NCBI GenBank assembly: GCA_025769875.1
Contig: JAGFNK010000071.1
Coordinates: 1-64,000, forward strand
Source: Russula earlei
Taxonomy: Eukaryota > Basidiomycota > Agaricomycetes > Russulales > Russulaceae
Direction: 5' to 3'
Length of the DNA stretch: 64,000 bases
The position numbers were made by a program, and so were the translations under genes. Under the pieces are notes generated by a model, which was not told where the DNA came from, searched no databases, and saw only the letters and a list, made by a program, of their open reading frames with translations. Below, piece by piece: positions 31,972 through 45,286 of the stretch (its first letter is position 1; every line of letters begins with the position of its first letter).

Positions 31972-32383
31972 ATGCCCAACGACTCTCCTGTGCCCGTTTT
32001 CACCCCCAAAAGCTACAAAGAGACTTTCCAGGTTGGAAAATCGTAGTGCTCTCTCTCTCTCGTCCACTATCCCACCTCTTTTTTCAGAAGCGGACCGTCA
32101 CCTCACAGTTTGCCGAGTACCACTTTCTCTCCATGGTCCCCGCCTTTTCCGCTCTCTGATCCCGTCCTTCGCAGCCCATGCGAGGAGGCATCCAGGGCAT
32201 CGATGGATTGTCTAAACCGACACGATTACGACCGTGACAAGTGTCTTGATTTCTTCCAGGCCTACCGCGATTGCAAAAAAGCGTGGGTTCGTTCCACCAT
32301 TCTTCTCCACGTCATGCAGTCTCGGGCACTAACCTCTTCCCGAGATGGAACAACGCAAGGCAGATCGTCGTGCCGGGAAATAA
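31972..32383 (+). CDS. COX23: Cytochrome c oxidase assembly factor COX23
   Basis: Four exons (31972-32031, 32088-32116, 32175-32286, 32345-32383) join to 79 residues with canonical GT-AG introns. The product carries a twin CX9C CHCH fold: PCEEASRASMDC then KCLDFFQAYRDC, ending KKAWMEQRKADRRAGK. This pattern and the tail fit COX23, a small intermembrane-space protein imported by the Mia40 relay and needed for copper-dependent complex IV assembly. Start and stop are clear. It converges with the amidase gene 60 bp away. Confidence 0.9.
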
Positions 32384-32443
32384 TGACATATCAGCGAATA
32401 TTATTATACACGAAGCGGTGTTTTTCCCAATCATTTATCGTTC

Positions 32444-34827
32444 TCAGACGCAGGGGGCTCCACTCTGCTTATTTGGCGCCCAGGATCCGGGGCCAAACCC
32501 GCGTGGTCCCAACGCAGCATCGACGACGTGCATGATGGCGAGCACCTTTTCCTCTTCCCATGGCTGTCCCACAATCTGCACCCCCACGGGCAGCCCCTCC
32601 ATCGCCCGCGCATCGTACGCACCCTTGCGCCCGTAAATATCACCCTCGATGAGCTTTGACCCATTGCCTGAGGCTGCGCGCCATTCATCGGAGAGGTCGT
32701 CTCGCGCGGGATCGACGCGTGTGACTGGAACGACGCCAACCGGTGAGTCCATGACGTTGTACATCACCGTCGAACATGCCAGCGGTGAGAGGCGGTCGCA
32801 TCCGCCATGCGGCAATGCGGGGATCGCCTGTACGGGACAGACCACTGCGTCAAAGGCACGATCTGGCGCATCGCCCCACAGAGAGGTTCGCGTCTCCCTC
32901 TCAAACGCGAGCTTGTCCGCAACATAGTTGTAGTATTGGAGTAAGGATTTTTTGCGCATGGGTGCAAGTAATGTGGCATATTTGGCGTCCCCAACAAAGT
33001 TGCGGATCACCCACGAAGCGAAGTTACGGACAAAGTCTGCAAATAATGATCAGAAATCAACAGTATGATGCCGTATTTGTACACTCACTGGGCAGACGGG
33101 GACCCAGGAGGATCAGAAAAAGTGCCGATTCCTGCACAAAGGAGCAGTTGGAGAAATTCGTCACAGCGTGGGGGGTAACGAAATACCTTCTTGTCGGGCC
33201 CAAGATGCTCTGTCAGCTTTTGGTATCCATCAGAGGAGGTGATTGCGCCGAACAACTCCAACGCTCGAGCGGCTGAGCCAGTACTGAGTTTCGAAAAAAA
33301 AAAAAAAAAGGCAGTTGCCCTACGCACAGTCCGGTCCTTCGATCTCGACGCATTCATGTCCTACCTTGCGAAGTGCCTCCACCGTTTCCAACACGGCCCT
33401 GTGGCAGGCAGGGGAGCCCTTGACCACGCCATCTGTTTTCGCACGTACATGTCAATCCCCCACGTCCTCGAGGGTGAGGGGGCACGTAGACGCGCACCGT
33501 TGAGGTAATACCCGAACCGCAACTTTCGGGAAGCGTGACGTCTCGGTATGGGACCGGCGCAGGGAAGTAATCGTGTCTGGCGCGGCGCTCTCCAAGCAGA
33601 ACACGTGTGACGCGCTCGAGGTCCGCGACGGAGCGACCCATAGGACCTGCGACGGCGCGGACGGCCTCGAATCCGGGGTTCGGGTCTGGGTCGCGGGGGC
33701 CCGCCGAGTCGCGACCAAAAACCCCCCGAACCGACCGTCGACGACCCGTTTGGTTCAACCGCACCCCGAAACGGCAAAAGACAAAAAGGGGTACGCACCG
33801 ACGCTTCCCGCATACCCCACGCGCCCTTGGCCCGGCTTGAGGGCGAAAATGCCACAGTAACCGGACGGGATGCGTATGCTCCCTCCGACGTCCGTGCCCA
33901 TGCCGAGGGCGGCGCCGTCCGCGGCGAGCAACGCGCCCTCGCCGCCGGAGGAGCCGCCGGCGGTGTGCGCGGTCGACCACGGGTTGCACGTGCGGCCCCA
34001 GAGCGGGTTGCAGCACTCGAAGGCGAGCATCGTCTGCGGCACGTTCGTTTTGGCGACGACGACGGCGCCCGCGGCGCGCAGGATCTCGACGACCTGATGC
34101 GCGGATCGCGTGAGACGGAAGGGAATGAGGGGAGGGGGGGGGGGGGGGGAACACACGCACGGCAGCGTCGCGCTCGGCCGGTTTGTTTGCCCACTGCGTG
34201 TATCCTATGGTGCTATCGGACCCTTTCACGTCGACTGCCCCATCCACGTGTCAATACGATAACGTGCCGCTTCAAAAAGGGGGGGGGGGGGGGGGGGGGG
34301 AGAACGCACACTGGTCCTTGACACTCATCGGCACGCCGTGCAGTGGTCCCTTCAAGTGACCCGTCTCGGCAAACTCGTCGTCCAACCGGCGCGCGTCTTG
34401 CTTGGCCTCCTCAAAGTACACTGATCGTTGCACGCACGCCAGTCAGTATCGCAGGCACAGCTTCGGCAGGGGGGAACACGGACCTTCGGTGAGGCAATTC
34501 GTCAAGCCGTGTACTTGCGCCGCGCGCGCGATGTACGCTTCCAACACCGAAGAGGCCGTCCACGCGCCGGACGATATATTGTCCACGATTTGTGAAGCTG
34601 CATCGCACCGCAAAGGAGTTAGCGTTCCGTCGCTTGCGGGGGATGAACGGATGGGAACCCATAATTTTGAAAATAAAAAAAAAAAATACTGTACCTGTAG
34701 CATTGAGATACCTTTGGTGTTCCTCCGCCGAAAAGGCGGGTGCGTGCTTGAGGGCGTCGGTGCGTCGGGCGCGTTTGTCCTCGATAGTTTTGCGGTAGGG
34801 GTTCCGCGGGGTTGAGAGGGGCCACAT
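32444..34827 (-). CDS. Amidase-signature family hydrolase
   Basis: An amidase (acetamidase/fatty-acid amide hydrolase type) cleaving carboxylic amides. N-terminus MWPLSTPRNPYRKTIEDK, then ASSVLEAYIARAA. Catalytic Lys is in VVVAKTNVPQTM, the signature loop is HTAGGSSGGEGALLAADG, and nucleophile Ser is in GTDVGGSIRIPS, giving the Ser-cisSer-Lys triad. Later parts hold RAVAGPMGRSVADL, DAVVCPVQAIPALPHG and EGLPVGVQIVGQPWEE, with TGA at 32444-32446. Multiple introns, two with long poly-G tracts (about 34131-34149, 34278-34300), make the exon map approximate. The physiological substrate is unknown. Confidence 0.8.
34131..34300 (-). repeat. Poly-C (coding sense) tracts in amidase introns
   Basis: Two mononucleotide runs of about 19 and 22 G on the plus strand lie in noncoding parts of the amidase gene. 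Read on the gene's strand they are poly-C just downstream of exon ends or near acceptors. Lengths are prone to assembly error. Confidence 0.7.
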
Positions 34828-35308
34828 AGATGTAGATGCGCGTTTTCCGTGGGGGGGGAGACAGGTGTGGTGGCGATGACGACGAGATCGCCCCAGGGCT
34901 CCGCCATATAAATACGGGTCACACTAAGACGAAGCGCTCACGCGTCCTGAGCGAGTTAGCGAGTTGCGCACACGGCGCCATGCGAACAGGACGTGCAGAG
35001 AGAGCCCCTACGCATCCAAGCCTGATAAGATACAGTTTGTGCTACGAAGCAGGTAACGCCGGCACAGCCTACGAGCTCTCGCATTCAAAATGTGGGAACG
35101 TGCGACTTTCTCTCTGTGATCTCAAGCTACGATGAATACATCTGACCAAGCTACAGGAGTAGCCAATTCAAGAGCAGCAACTGTATTATAGCGACGGACA
35201 ACAAGCATAGACGCCCAGACAGAACAGAAAGGTACGGAGAAAAAAAAATCCCAACGGAAGCTAAAACGGGGATTATTTTCTTTCATTTTCATTACCCGCA
35301 TACCAGCA
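34828..35308. other. Intergenic region upstream of the amidase, 3' of U2AF2
   Basis: About 480 bp with no recognisable gene, RNA or repeat. It should hold the amidase promoter and the U2AF2 terminator. Confidence 0.5.
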
Positions 35309-37419
<2,111 letters not shown>

Positions 37420-37545
37420 GTTGATGGGAGACAAGAAAGAAAGAAGGTCGAATAGTGGGACCCAAGACACCCCCCGCTGGCCCTTTGTGAATCCCCCCGA
37501 GAGCGCAACCTCGCACTGCCATAGCGCAGTCAAATGCACACCGAC
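37420..37545. promoter_or_regulatory. Divergent promoter U2AF2 / FIS1
   Basis: 126 bp between the two ATGs must serve both genes. No TATA box is evident. Confidence 0.45.
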
Positions 37546-38233
37546 ATGTCCAAGACTGCAGAGGTCCCATACGCCGCCGATGCGGAGATATCTCTCTCGT
37601 TTGACGAACTTCAGGTCCGTCTCTGTCCTTCTTGAGCACCCGTTGACCGAGTTGGCCGCCATCCCGTGTAGGTTCTGCGCACCCAGTACGAAAAGGAGGT
37701 AGCTCAGTCCCACGTCACCACTCAGACAAAATTCAACTACGCATGGGGTCTCGTAAAGAGCCCGATCCGTGAACACCAAGCGGAGGGCGTACAGCTCCTA
37801 GCAGGTCGTCGCTTTCCCAATACCCATGTTGGCGTCTCACGACTGTCGTTCCAGACTTGTACCGTTCTGAACCCACGAGAAGACGAGAATGCTTGTATTA
37901 TCTGGCACTCGGGCACTACAAAATGGGTAACTTGGCCGAGGCGAAAAGTTTCAACTGTGAGGCCTCTTCGTTCTCGTCGTCACTTGCTCTGCGATTGGTA
38001 AACGGACTTCCGCAGCACGTCTCTTGGAGCGGGAGCCAACCAACCTGCAAGCTCTATCTCTTGACGCCCTCATCGACAATGCCGTCAAACGGGGTATGTC
38101 GCTTACTCTCTCCTTTGCACAAGCTGGCTGACGGCGCGTAGAGGGATATATTGGCATGGCCATCGCCGGCGGTGCTGCCGCTCTCGGCACTCTCCTACTT
38201 GCAGGTTTGATCCGTCGTGCCTCGCGCAAGTGA
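37546..38233 (+). CDS. FIS1: Mitochondrial fission protein FIS1
   Basis: A tail-anchored outer mitochondrial membrane adaptor for the dynamin-related fission machinery. Exons give [33 protein letters not shown] (TPR helix), [20 protein letters not shown] and [11 protein letters not shown] (second TPR), [19 protein letters not shown], and the C-terminal anchor [20 protein letters not shown] followed by GLIRRASRK and TGA at 38231-38233. Small introns of 50-60 nt separate the parts. The basic tail after the single TM is typical. Length fits the family (about 150 residues). Confidence 0.9.
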
Positions 38234-38709
38234 TGCACTCACCGCACACATCCATGACTTTTTCGCATACGCGCCTTTCTGTTTCCGTCTCGCCACCAGT
38301 TCAGTACTTTCCGTCGTCGTTCCTCGCGCCATCCTGATATCATTATTTCCCGACGACATACGTTTCGGTTGGCGAGATCGTCATACATGCACAGTCTATC
38401 TTCCTCGTGCAGCAATGAGATTCCTGGATGGTTGTAAGAGCTGGAGCAGTAAGAGTTGAATCACAGGTTGGCGCGAGCGTTGATTTCCATGTTGTCGCAG
38501 TCTTTTATATATAAATTCTACTTGAGAATGTCTGTGCATAATAATTACAGGAGATGTTTATCGTAGCGGGTCGGGTATGAGAAACTCTATTGAGGACTTG
38601 AATTGCGTATCGGCAGCTGATAGTGGAGTCGGGGGACGTTCTGAATACTTTGAGAATACGCATAATTCCCCATTCTCGACGTCCTCTTCGGTCTTGGAGT
38701 CAATGACTT
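38234..38709. other. Intergenic region between FIS1 and the kinase
   Basis: It contains the two convergent 3' ends. A tatatataaattc stretch is at about 38507. A minus frame 38761-38558 could be an alternative C-terminus of the kinase, but no splice join was found. Confidence 0.4.
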
Positions 38710-40072
38710 CTAGATCTTGGGTCTGCGTAAGGGATCGTGCTGGAAGCCTGCAACGTGACACTGAAGTAGTCGCACATCCTTCAATTTCGGCCTCGCTCTA
38801 GGACTAACGTCAAGAAGTCGTTGGGCGAATGCCAGTAGTGTAGCTTTTTGTTCGTCCTCGGACGCGGGAAAATACTTTGCAAAGTGCTTGACCATCTGCC
38901 CGCAAGCCCACCGATCAGCTAGGATTGGACTGTACCGCTGGATCGGCCCATCTCTGTCTCCAAGCTCGGGAGCGATCCAGGGTGGCGTCCCACACCAATC
39001 TTCCATCATTGTTTCCTCGCTTTCGACGAACCGTGCCAGGTCGAAGTCGATAATGGATAACCGCGGCAACGTTTCCGACTGGAACTTGGTATCAACTACG
39101 ACATTTCCAGGTTTGAGGTCGCGGTGTGCAACCTTGTGCTGATGCAGAAAGGCCACTCCATCGATAAATTGAAGACAAAGGGACACACGGTCACGGAATA
39201 GCAAAACCTCATCAAGGGGAGATTTCCATGGCAATGCGATGATTGTCTTGCCAATGTTGAGGTCAATGACATCAAGTAATGGTATGGTATGGTTTGATCC
39301 TGCCTTGATACTACTGAGGTACCGCAACAATCGAGGCTCGTTTGGGTCAAAAATTGTCTTCAGAACAACGAAATTGCCACCTCGTGAGGTCGCTTGGTGC
39401 ATTGTAGGTTTGAGCTTAGATATACCGCTCGTCAGACGGACTATCTGGCATAGCGATGTGAATTACGACTTACAGGAGTAAATAGCGTAAGCTCCTCTGA
39501 TACCGGCTGTGTGAGCGTATATCCTGCTCTCGCAAGCTCATCACCAAGGGAAGTCCAGAATTTGAGATACGAAACGTTCATCGTGAAGTCAATTGCACTG
39601 TCCTTAACCACTTGATTGTCTGGATCATGGAGATCTGTAAAAACGACATGATCACCGCACAAGAATGTTGACAGTTGAGACATTGTAATTGGATGGAAAT
39701 CGGAAGCGAGGATGTCATCAGCAACGCTCATTATCAGCCACGCTCTCACTCACCGATGTCTGGGACTTTCACAACGATGCTGACTTTCTGCTTTGTGGGG
39801 TTCTTCAGGAATATCTCAGAGAGTTGGCGAGACGCCATTGTGAGGCATTTGGAATCGTCATTCAAAGCTTCCCGAGCATTCTTCTCAAGCGCACGAAGGT
39901 CTTCGCTATCAGGGAAGCTGACCTGGAAGAGGTTGAGTTGGTTGGCAGCGATACCCCTCAACTGGTTAGGGTTTTTCTCTAATATTGCCTCTTTTAATTC
40001 CGAAACGGTCTGTGACCGGCCGATCATTATTTCACATAACACGACAGACAGGAATGGATAGGTCCAGTCCAC
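38710..40072 (-). CDS. Crinkler-type ubiquitin-like header with protein kinase domain
   Basis: Three joinable exons. The first (about 100 residues: VVLCEIMIGRSQTVSELKEAI, KNPNQLRGIAANQLNLFQVS, ASRQLSEIFLKNP, VSIVVKVP) matches the ubiquitin-like CRN header of fungal and oomycete Crinkler proteins. A middle exon follows (DILASDFHPITMSQLSTFLCGD). The last holds a kinase: VAHRDLKPGNVVV catalytic loop, IIDFDLARF where DFG is expected, GTPPWIAPELGD activation segment and RLLDVSPRARPKL. The N-lobe Lys is probably in VVLKTIF, but the Gly-rich loop is weak. Header-effector proteins are thought to act in conflict or nuclear signalling, and here function is inferred only. It borders the transposon tract at 40.3 kb. 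Confidence 0.7.
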
Positions 40073-40309
40073 TAAAACTCAACTCAGTGGTCAATAAAAG
40101 CTCTTACACCTCTCCCCCACTATGACATGTCCATATATAGTAGCTTACAAAGATGTGGTCATGTGACAAATGTGTGGCCGACCGAAAAATGGACCGCGGA
40201 TCGAACCAGACCGGACTGATGGCAACCGAACTGTAGCTGTGTCAGCGGTATCCCTGGTTCGTTCACCACGTTCTCTCATCCTCTCCTCCCTGTCTTGACT
40301 CAGCTGGAA
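40073..40309. promoter_or_regulatory. Upstream region of the Crinkler-type kinase
   Basis: A TATA-like sequence reads tatatagt at about 40133, in the minus sense ctatatatgg, 60 bp upstream of the start. No other feature was recognised. Confidence 0.4.
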
Positions 40310-43260
40310 TGGATTTGCACGTGCGGTATTTCGTTTTCGTTTCTGTGGCTACTTTTTTTTAATTTTTACACCACCACTCAGGTCTCCCATTCGCTTACCC
40401 ACCGTGTGCCCTATGGCTCGCGCACTCGGGCCCCTATATACCTCTATCCAACCCTCAACTATACGGACGCCCTCGAGCGCCTACTTGCATACTCCAGCAT
40501 CGTCATCGCCCGCCCCAACTCTACTCTTCACGACTCGATATCCGAATCAGAGCCCCTCCCTCCTACTCGATTGAATAGTCTCATTTTCTCGCAACCCTCG
40601 AAGGATGTTGTAAGGTATGTGATCCTGCTGAGCACGAGATCATGTGACTTGTACTCGCCCCATGCACGCGTCGTCTTCGAGTTATTCCCCCTCTTTCCCT
40701 TCTGCTCCTACCTGCCCTCGGATCAAGCCCACTGAACTCCGCATGCCCCGACCTGGCGCGCTACAAACTGGCTGCCCCAGTGAGGCGCTGATCCGAGTTG
40801 AACTGACCCCCCCTGTCCTCATCGATTTCCCTCGCCCAGTTGCCTCAGGCAACCTGTCCTACGAGCAAGCCCCGCGAATCACGCGAAACAGCGTTGAGCC
40901 CTCCGGTGGCCCCATTGCTCAGTCCACCCGCTGCGTTTCATCATCATAAGATCACACCTTCCTTTTCTCTCATCGTCCCTGCATCCTTCTTCCTCCCGCT
41001 TGTAGTATCCTCACTCCCCACTTCCATCCCTCACTTCCTCCCTTTTGCCCGTCGCGCACGCGAACATCCCGCCAACACGACACACCCTCGCCATGTTCCG
41101 ATCACACTAGCGAGCCTGGGGCCCAGTCCAGCTCAGTCCAGCTCAGTCCATTCAACCCTAAGCCCAGGTTTCCAGCCCTCGCATCCAGTGCGATCGGAGT
41201 CGCGGCCAGCCAGCCTCGTCGCCCATCTCGCCCGTTCCATTCCGCCTATCATCTCCCCCACACCTGCAGTCGCAGCGCTCCCTCCATCATGCCAATTCCC
41301 TACCACTACTATGACCGGGATCTCCGAGGCTTTGTGGCCGCCTCATCAGGACTTCGTCCGCGCGACCGGGAAGACATCTTTCAATATCACTCGGAATTTA
41401 GAGCAGTATGCGGTCCCTTCGTACGTGCATGCCGCCTGTCCCATGAAGATTGCGACGAACTGTTTTGGCTCGGACTCCACCCGCAGGATGATTTCCCGAC
41501 GACTCGACCCCTGGCGCATGGATGAGCGACGAAGAATTTATATTGATTTCCGAGAGGTGTTCGATACGGCGATCGACATCTTCTCTCAAGACCCACGTGA
41601 CATTCAGTGGGAACGCGAACTCAGTTCTCCCGATGAAGACGACTTAAACTTGATATACAGTTCACCCACCATCACCTCCACATCGCCTACTCCCGCTCCC
41701 GTCGTCCCTGCCGTCCCCGAACGGCTAGCGTCGCCCGTCATCGCCTCCACGTCGCCTGCTCCTGTCGTCCGTTCCCTTCGCCTCCAACCTCGCCTACCGT
41801 CTCTCCTCCTTCAACTGTTATTCCAGTCTCGTCCACCGTCGTATCGCCAGCATCGCCAGCCGCCGCCGCCGCGCTGTTAGCTCCACCAGCAACAGCCGCC
41901 TCAGCCTCGTCTGCCACCCCCGCCTTCGTCTTATCCGCCGCCTCGCCCGCGCCCTCAGTAGTATCACCAGCCACCATCACTGCCTCCACGTCGCCCGTCT
42001 CCATTCCAGTCTCCCCCTCCGCCGCTCCAACTCCAGATTCCTCAGTCCTGTCAACCATCGTATCACTGGCATTGCCACCCACCGCCTTTACGTCTCCCAT
42101 CGCCGCCCCAGTCTCGTCCGCCGCCGTGCCCTCACTCGTCTCCTCTCCGCCCGCGTCAGCCGCAGCCTCCGCGCTCCCAGTCTCAGCCTCAGCATTGCCA
42201 ACCGCCTCTACGTCTCCCGTCGCCGCCCCAGTCCTCGTCTCGGCCACCGCCGCACCCGTAGCCTCAGCCTCGCCCACCGACGTCTTAGCGCCGCCTGCCG
42301 CCTCAAGCCCAGCTCAATCGGCCGTCGCCACCACGCCCTCAGCCTCGTCCGCCACCATTCTGGGTCTAGTCCCAGCCACCGCTCTGCTTCCTGACCACGC
42401 CGCCCTCTCACTTCCGTCGCTAGCCATTACGCCGCCTCGCACCGCCGAGAAAGAACGCACAAATAACCGGAAAACGAAGAGCACGCCGCCGCCTCAGAAG
42501 GGCCGATGTCACAACGCCGCCCCGCAGAAAGAACATCAGACCCCGCCACCACGCCGTCGTCACAGGAGAAGCCACCGACGCAAGCACCACGCCGCACAAC
42601 ACCTCCCCTTCCATCGCATCCCCGCCCACACGTACGCCCTCATCCACGCGTGCTGCCACCACCTGCAGTGGCGAAGACCTCGTCGCGCGGCCGCGAGATG
42701 ATTACCAGAGACCCGTTCACGTCTTGTTTTTGGACACTGATCACACAATCTCTAGCTCAACGACTACGGCAAGCGTTCGCGAGGTGAACCACGCCATCCA
42801 CCACCTCTTGTCTCGTCACCCACTCGCGCGCTATCGTCAACACGTCCCACCGCCACCTGCTGTGGAGACGACCCCGCCATCTCGCCACCGCCCTCACCCT
42901 CTTCTCCGTCTCCGTCTCCCACGACCCTCACCCTCCGGCGCCGCCACCCTCTCTCACCACTGCCCTCGCTCTTGCCGCCATCGCCTCTGCATAGGCAGCA
43001 GCAGCAGCAGCAACACGGCCGACGCTTGGCAACACCACGAGGCGCGACGACGCATTCGACACGCCGCGAGCACGCCTCATCCTCCCTGCTTCAACACACC
43101 ACACCCGCGTTCAACACCTTCGACACGCCGCAAGGCTCAGACTCGGACAAGGACATGTCACACTCGATTGTCCTCGCACGCGGATTCCGTACCCGTACAG
43201 GAGATACAGCAACGGAAGGAACATAGTCACATACTGCAGAGCACATAGATAATAAACTAC
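40310..43260 (+). mobile_element. Diverged relative of the TIR element's gene, without TIRs
   Basis: Homologous to the interior of copies 2 and 3. The leader ccagtgcgatcggagtcgcggccagcca matches the inner part of their TIRs. Then come the gag-like domain (41289 to about 41640), a Ser/Ala/Pro/Val tract (to about 42440) and a Pro/His/Arg tail with ctgtggagacgaccccgcc. The distal ~340-bp TIR arms are absent and no repeat flanks were found. AATAAA at 43250 could be a polyadenylation signal. It could be an older copy, a retroposed mRNA or the ancestral host gene. Confidence 0.5.
41289..42701 (+). pseudogene. Gag-like plus Ser/Ala/Pro-rich gene (diverged copy)
   Basis: It starts MPIPYHYYDRDLRGFVAASS and continues RDREDIFQYHSEFRAVCGPF, ACRLSHEDCDELFWLGLHPQ, a frameshift, then RRLDPWRMDERRRIYIDFRE, VFDTAIDIFSQDPRDIQ and an acidic linker. 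A Ser/Thr/Pro/Ala tract with LASASPTDVLAPPAAS-like repeats follows in shifted frames. The domain aligns block by block with 2954-3350, so it is a conserved protein module rather than a random frame. Frameshifts suggest it is no longer expressed intact. Confidence 0.5.
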
Positions 43261-44062
43261 GCGTTCATATCTGTTTGTATGTAGCACACTGCACCGCGAT
43301 ATAATTTACCTCATTATTATAAATGCATGGTCTGGACCGGTTATAAACTGGTCCAGTGACCGTGGGGCAACCGCAACAGACCGGTCTATCAAATTCATGA
43401 ACCGGGCCGGGCCGGTTTCCCGAAGGTCACATGGTGTCATAGTGGGGGTGTACGGCGGTTTACGCACCCTGATAAGTACATGAAAATGACAGTAACTCAG
43501 CTCAGTTGGACAAGTAACCACAACACTAAACTGGTGCATGGTAACTGAGTTTTATCAGCATCCCAAGTACTTGATGTGCATGACTGAGTTGATATGCAAA
43601 TGCCAGGTTATCGGGTGAGCTCCAATACCTACTGCACATGCTATATGCTGACTAGAAACCTCCTGCACCATGACAATGAATAAAATACAAGAGAACAGCA
43701 CAGGATCACTACAGTGTGAGGAGTGCCCGAGAAAATCACAGAGCAGATTCCAACAACATCGCACTGCTTCCTGTAGGCCTTACATGAGGTCGATCTGAGG
43801 TGCACTGGCAGATGGCCATGGCCATGCCAGTGAGCTCCGAGCTGGTGATCCATTCTCAGATCGGAGCATGACAAAGCAGGTCATACCCAAGCAGGTCTCA
43901 CACCATAAAGCCGATGCCTGTAATTCCCCTGTAATTCCCAATCACTACTCATACTAGCTGGCACTAGATACCGACGACTGTCTAAACTTTCCACACCACT
44001 GTCTTGTTCAAACTTCGGCAACTTCCACTCAAGAATCTATTTTCTCATCCATATAAGTAACA
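43261..44062. other. Noncoding stretch with an inverted repeat
   Basis: No gene recognised. GGACCGGTTATAAACTGGTCC at 43332-43352 is a near-perfect palindrome, followed by more ccggtt-type motifs. A CCGGTT-rich patch also occurs around 40200. Positions from 43500 on look unremarkable. atataagt at 44051 may serve the small gene downstream. Confidence 0.4.
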
Positions 44063-44542
44063 ATGCGAACCTCCGCACATGCTTTGGCCATATTCTACCT
44101 TGCCGTTGGCATCGCTCCGTTGTTCGCGTATGCTTCAGCATATGCCAATCTCTTTCTCCCCTGAAATTGACCTTACCTTGCAGGACTCGGTTAGGTTCAA
44201 TGGACAAGGTGGTTGTGAAGCGTCAGGACACGGAAGACTTAATAAGGCAACTTATGGCTCATGAGTATAAGGAAATTGAAAACCGCCTCGGTACGTCCAA
44301 AAGACAAGATTCATGACCCCTGAATTTATGTCGCGTCACGTATAGGAACCCATTTCTTAAATATGCAGGGAATTAGAGAACGGATGAAGAAGGTCCAAGC
44401 GAATAATGGATACAACAACGCAAATGAACTGGTGCGCCACCTGGACGAAGCGGTACTCGAAACTATCCGCCATCATGACACATACACGACTCGACGTAAT
44501 GCCCTAAACCACATTCCTCGCCAAATGCAGAAATATATGTAG
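44063..44542 (+). CDS. Small secreted protein, unknown family
   Basis: Three exons (44063-44127, 44184-44290, 44346-44542) join in phase through GT-AG introns of 56 and 55 nt to a 122-residue product. The N-terminus MRTSAHALAIFYLAVGIAPL is a signal peptide with a cleavage-like end at LFA. A Kex2-type Lys-Arg follows at KVVVKRQDTED. The mature part is helical, charged and Cys-free (DLIRQLMAHEYKEIENRL; GIRERMKKVQANNGYNN; LVRHLDEAVLETIRHHD) and ends MQKYM. The in-phase, spliceable structure argues for a real gene although no homologue is recognised. Location between transposons fits a fast-evolving secreted protein. Confidence 0.65.
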
Positions 44543-44852
44543 GATTATATCTTGTATGTAAAAGATTCATCAGGAAAAATGTGACCAGTCTATAGACCCC
44601 ACCTGAAGACTGTAGACATCATAGACACCATAGCATGACAGGAAAAACCTCCTTTGCTAGCGAGGAGCTAGTGACAGAATAATTTAGCAATAAGCGAAAT
44701 AAGGCAGATAATATTGTAATAGCTGTCAATAACTGTCAGTAAGTTGTCCCTCTCGATCACTTGATCACTATGCGGTCATCAACAGGATAATAAGAATACT
44801 AACACTGCCATGATGTTTGGATGGGTACCCTGGTTTGAACACTTGAGATCTC
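44543..44852. other. Flank of the small secreted gene
   Basis: AT-rich sequence with no feature. It ends in atctc (44848-44852), the left target duplication of the copia element. Confidence 0.6.
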
Positions 44853-45237
44853 TGTTGCGCAGCATAGAGCGCAGCTAACAGGCCAAGCAACCCACCTTAG
44901 AGGTTGTGCTGATGCTCAAGTGATATTGGGGTGTAGAGCGATGTGTATACTCGTCTACATGTATGGTGTTTATACCTCTATGACCCAGGGCTGTTCCTAA
45001 GTCCAAAAGAGGTGACTACAGGTGTCCACTATATCGCGCATTAAGTGACACGTGATGTGGAAACGTTCTAGACGCAGCATAAGGCTGCATCTTGTGATAG
45101 ATAGTGTAGTATGCGTAACCCTATTGCCATAAGCGCATATACTAAAGTTCTGTCTAACACGTAACATCTATGAGCGGATCTTGAACCTTGTATGAAGGTC
45201 TTTGCCTTCTTTGATCCGTTCGGGTTCCGGTTCAACA
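44853..45237 (-). repeat. 3' LTR of copia element
   Basis: 385 bp, TG...CA. Differs from 50311-50695 at about eight positions, seven of them CpG versus TpG/CpA. It ends at 45237 beside the polypurine tract. Confidence 0.95.
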
Positions 45238-45246
45238 CTCCCCCTT
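45238..45246 (-). other. Copia polypurine tract
   Basis: The minus strand reads AAGGGGGAG directly before the 3' LTR TGTTG. This is the usual primer of plus-strand DNA synthesis. Confidence 0.75.
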
Positions 45247-45286
45247 GCTAAGTGCATCGGTAGATGCTGTGAGCATTTTCCCACAT

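Noticed and set aside
38558..38709. Extra C-terminal exon for the Crinkler-type kinase
   Set aside because: An open frame exists but no GT-AG junction joins it in phase. The kinase already ends at a TAG at 38710.
43332..43352. Palindrome GGACCGGTTATAAACTGGTCC as a MITE end or operator
   Set aside because: No paired terminal repeat or target duplication was found nearby, so it is listed only as a local palindrome.
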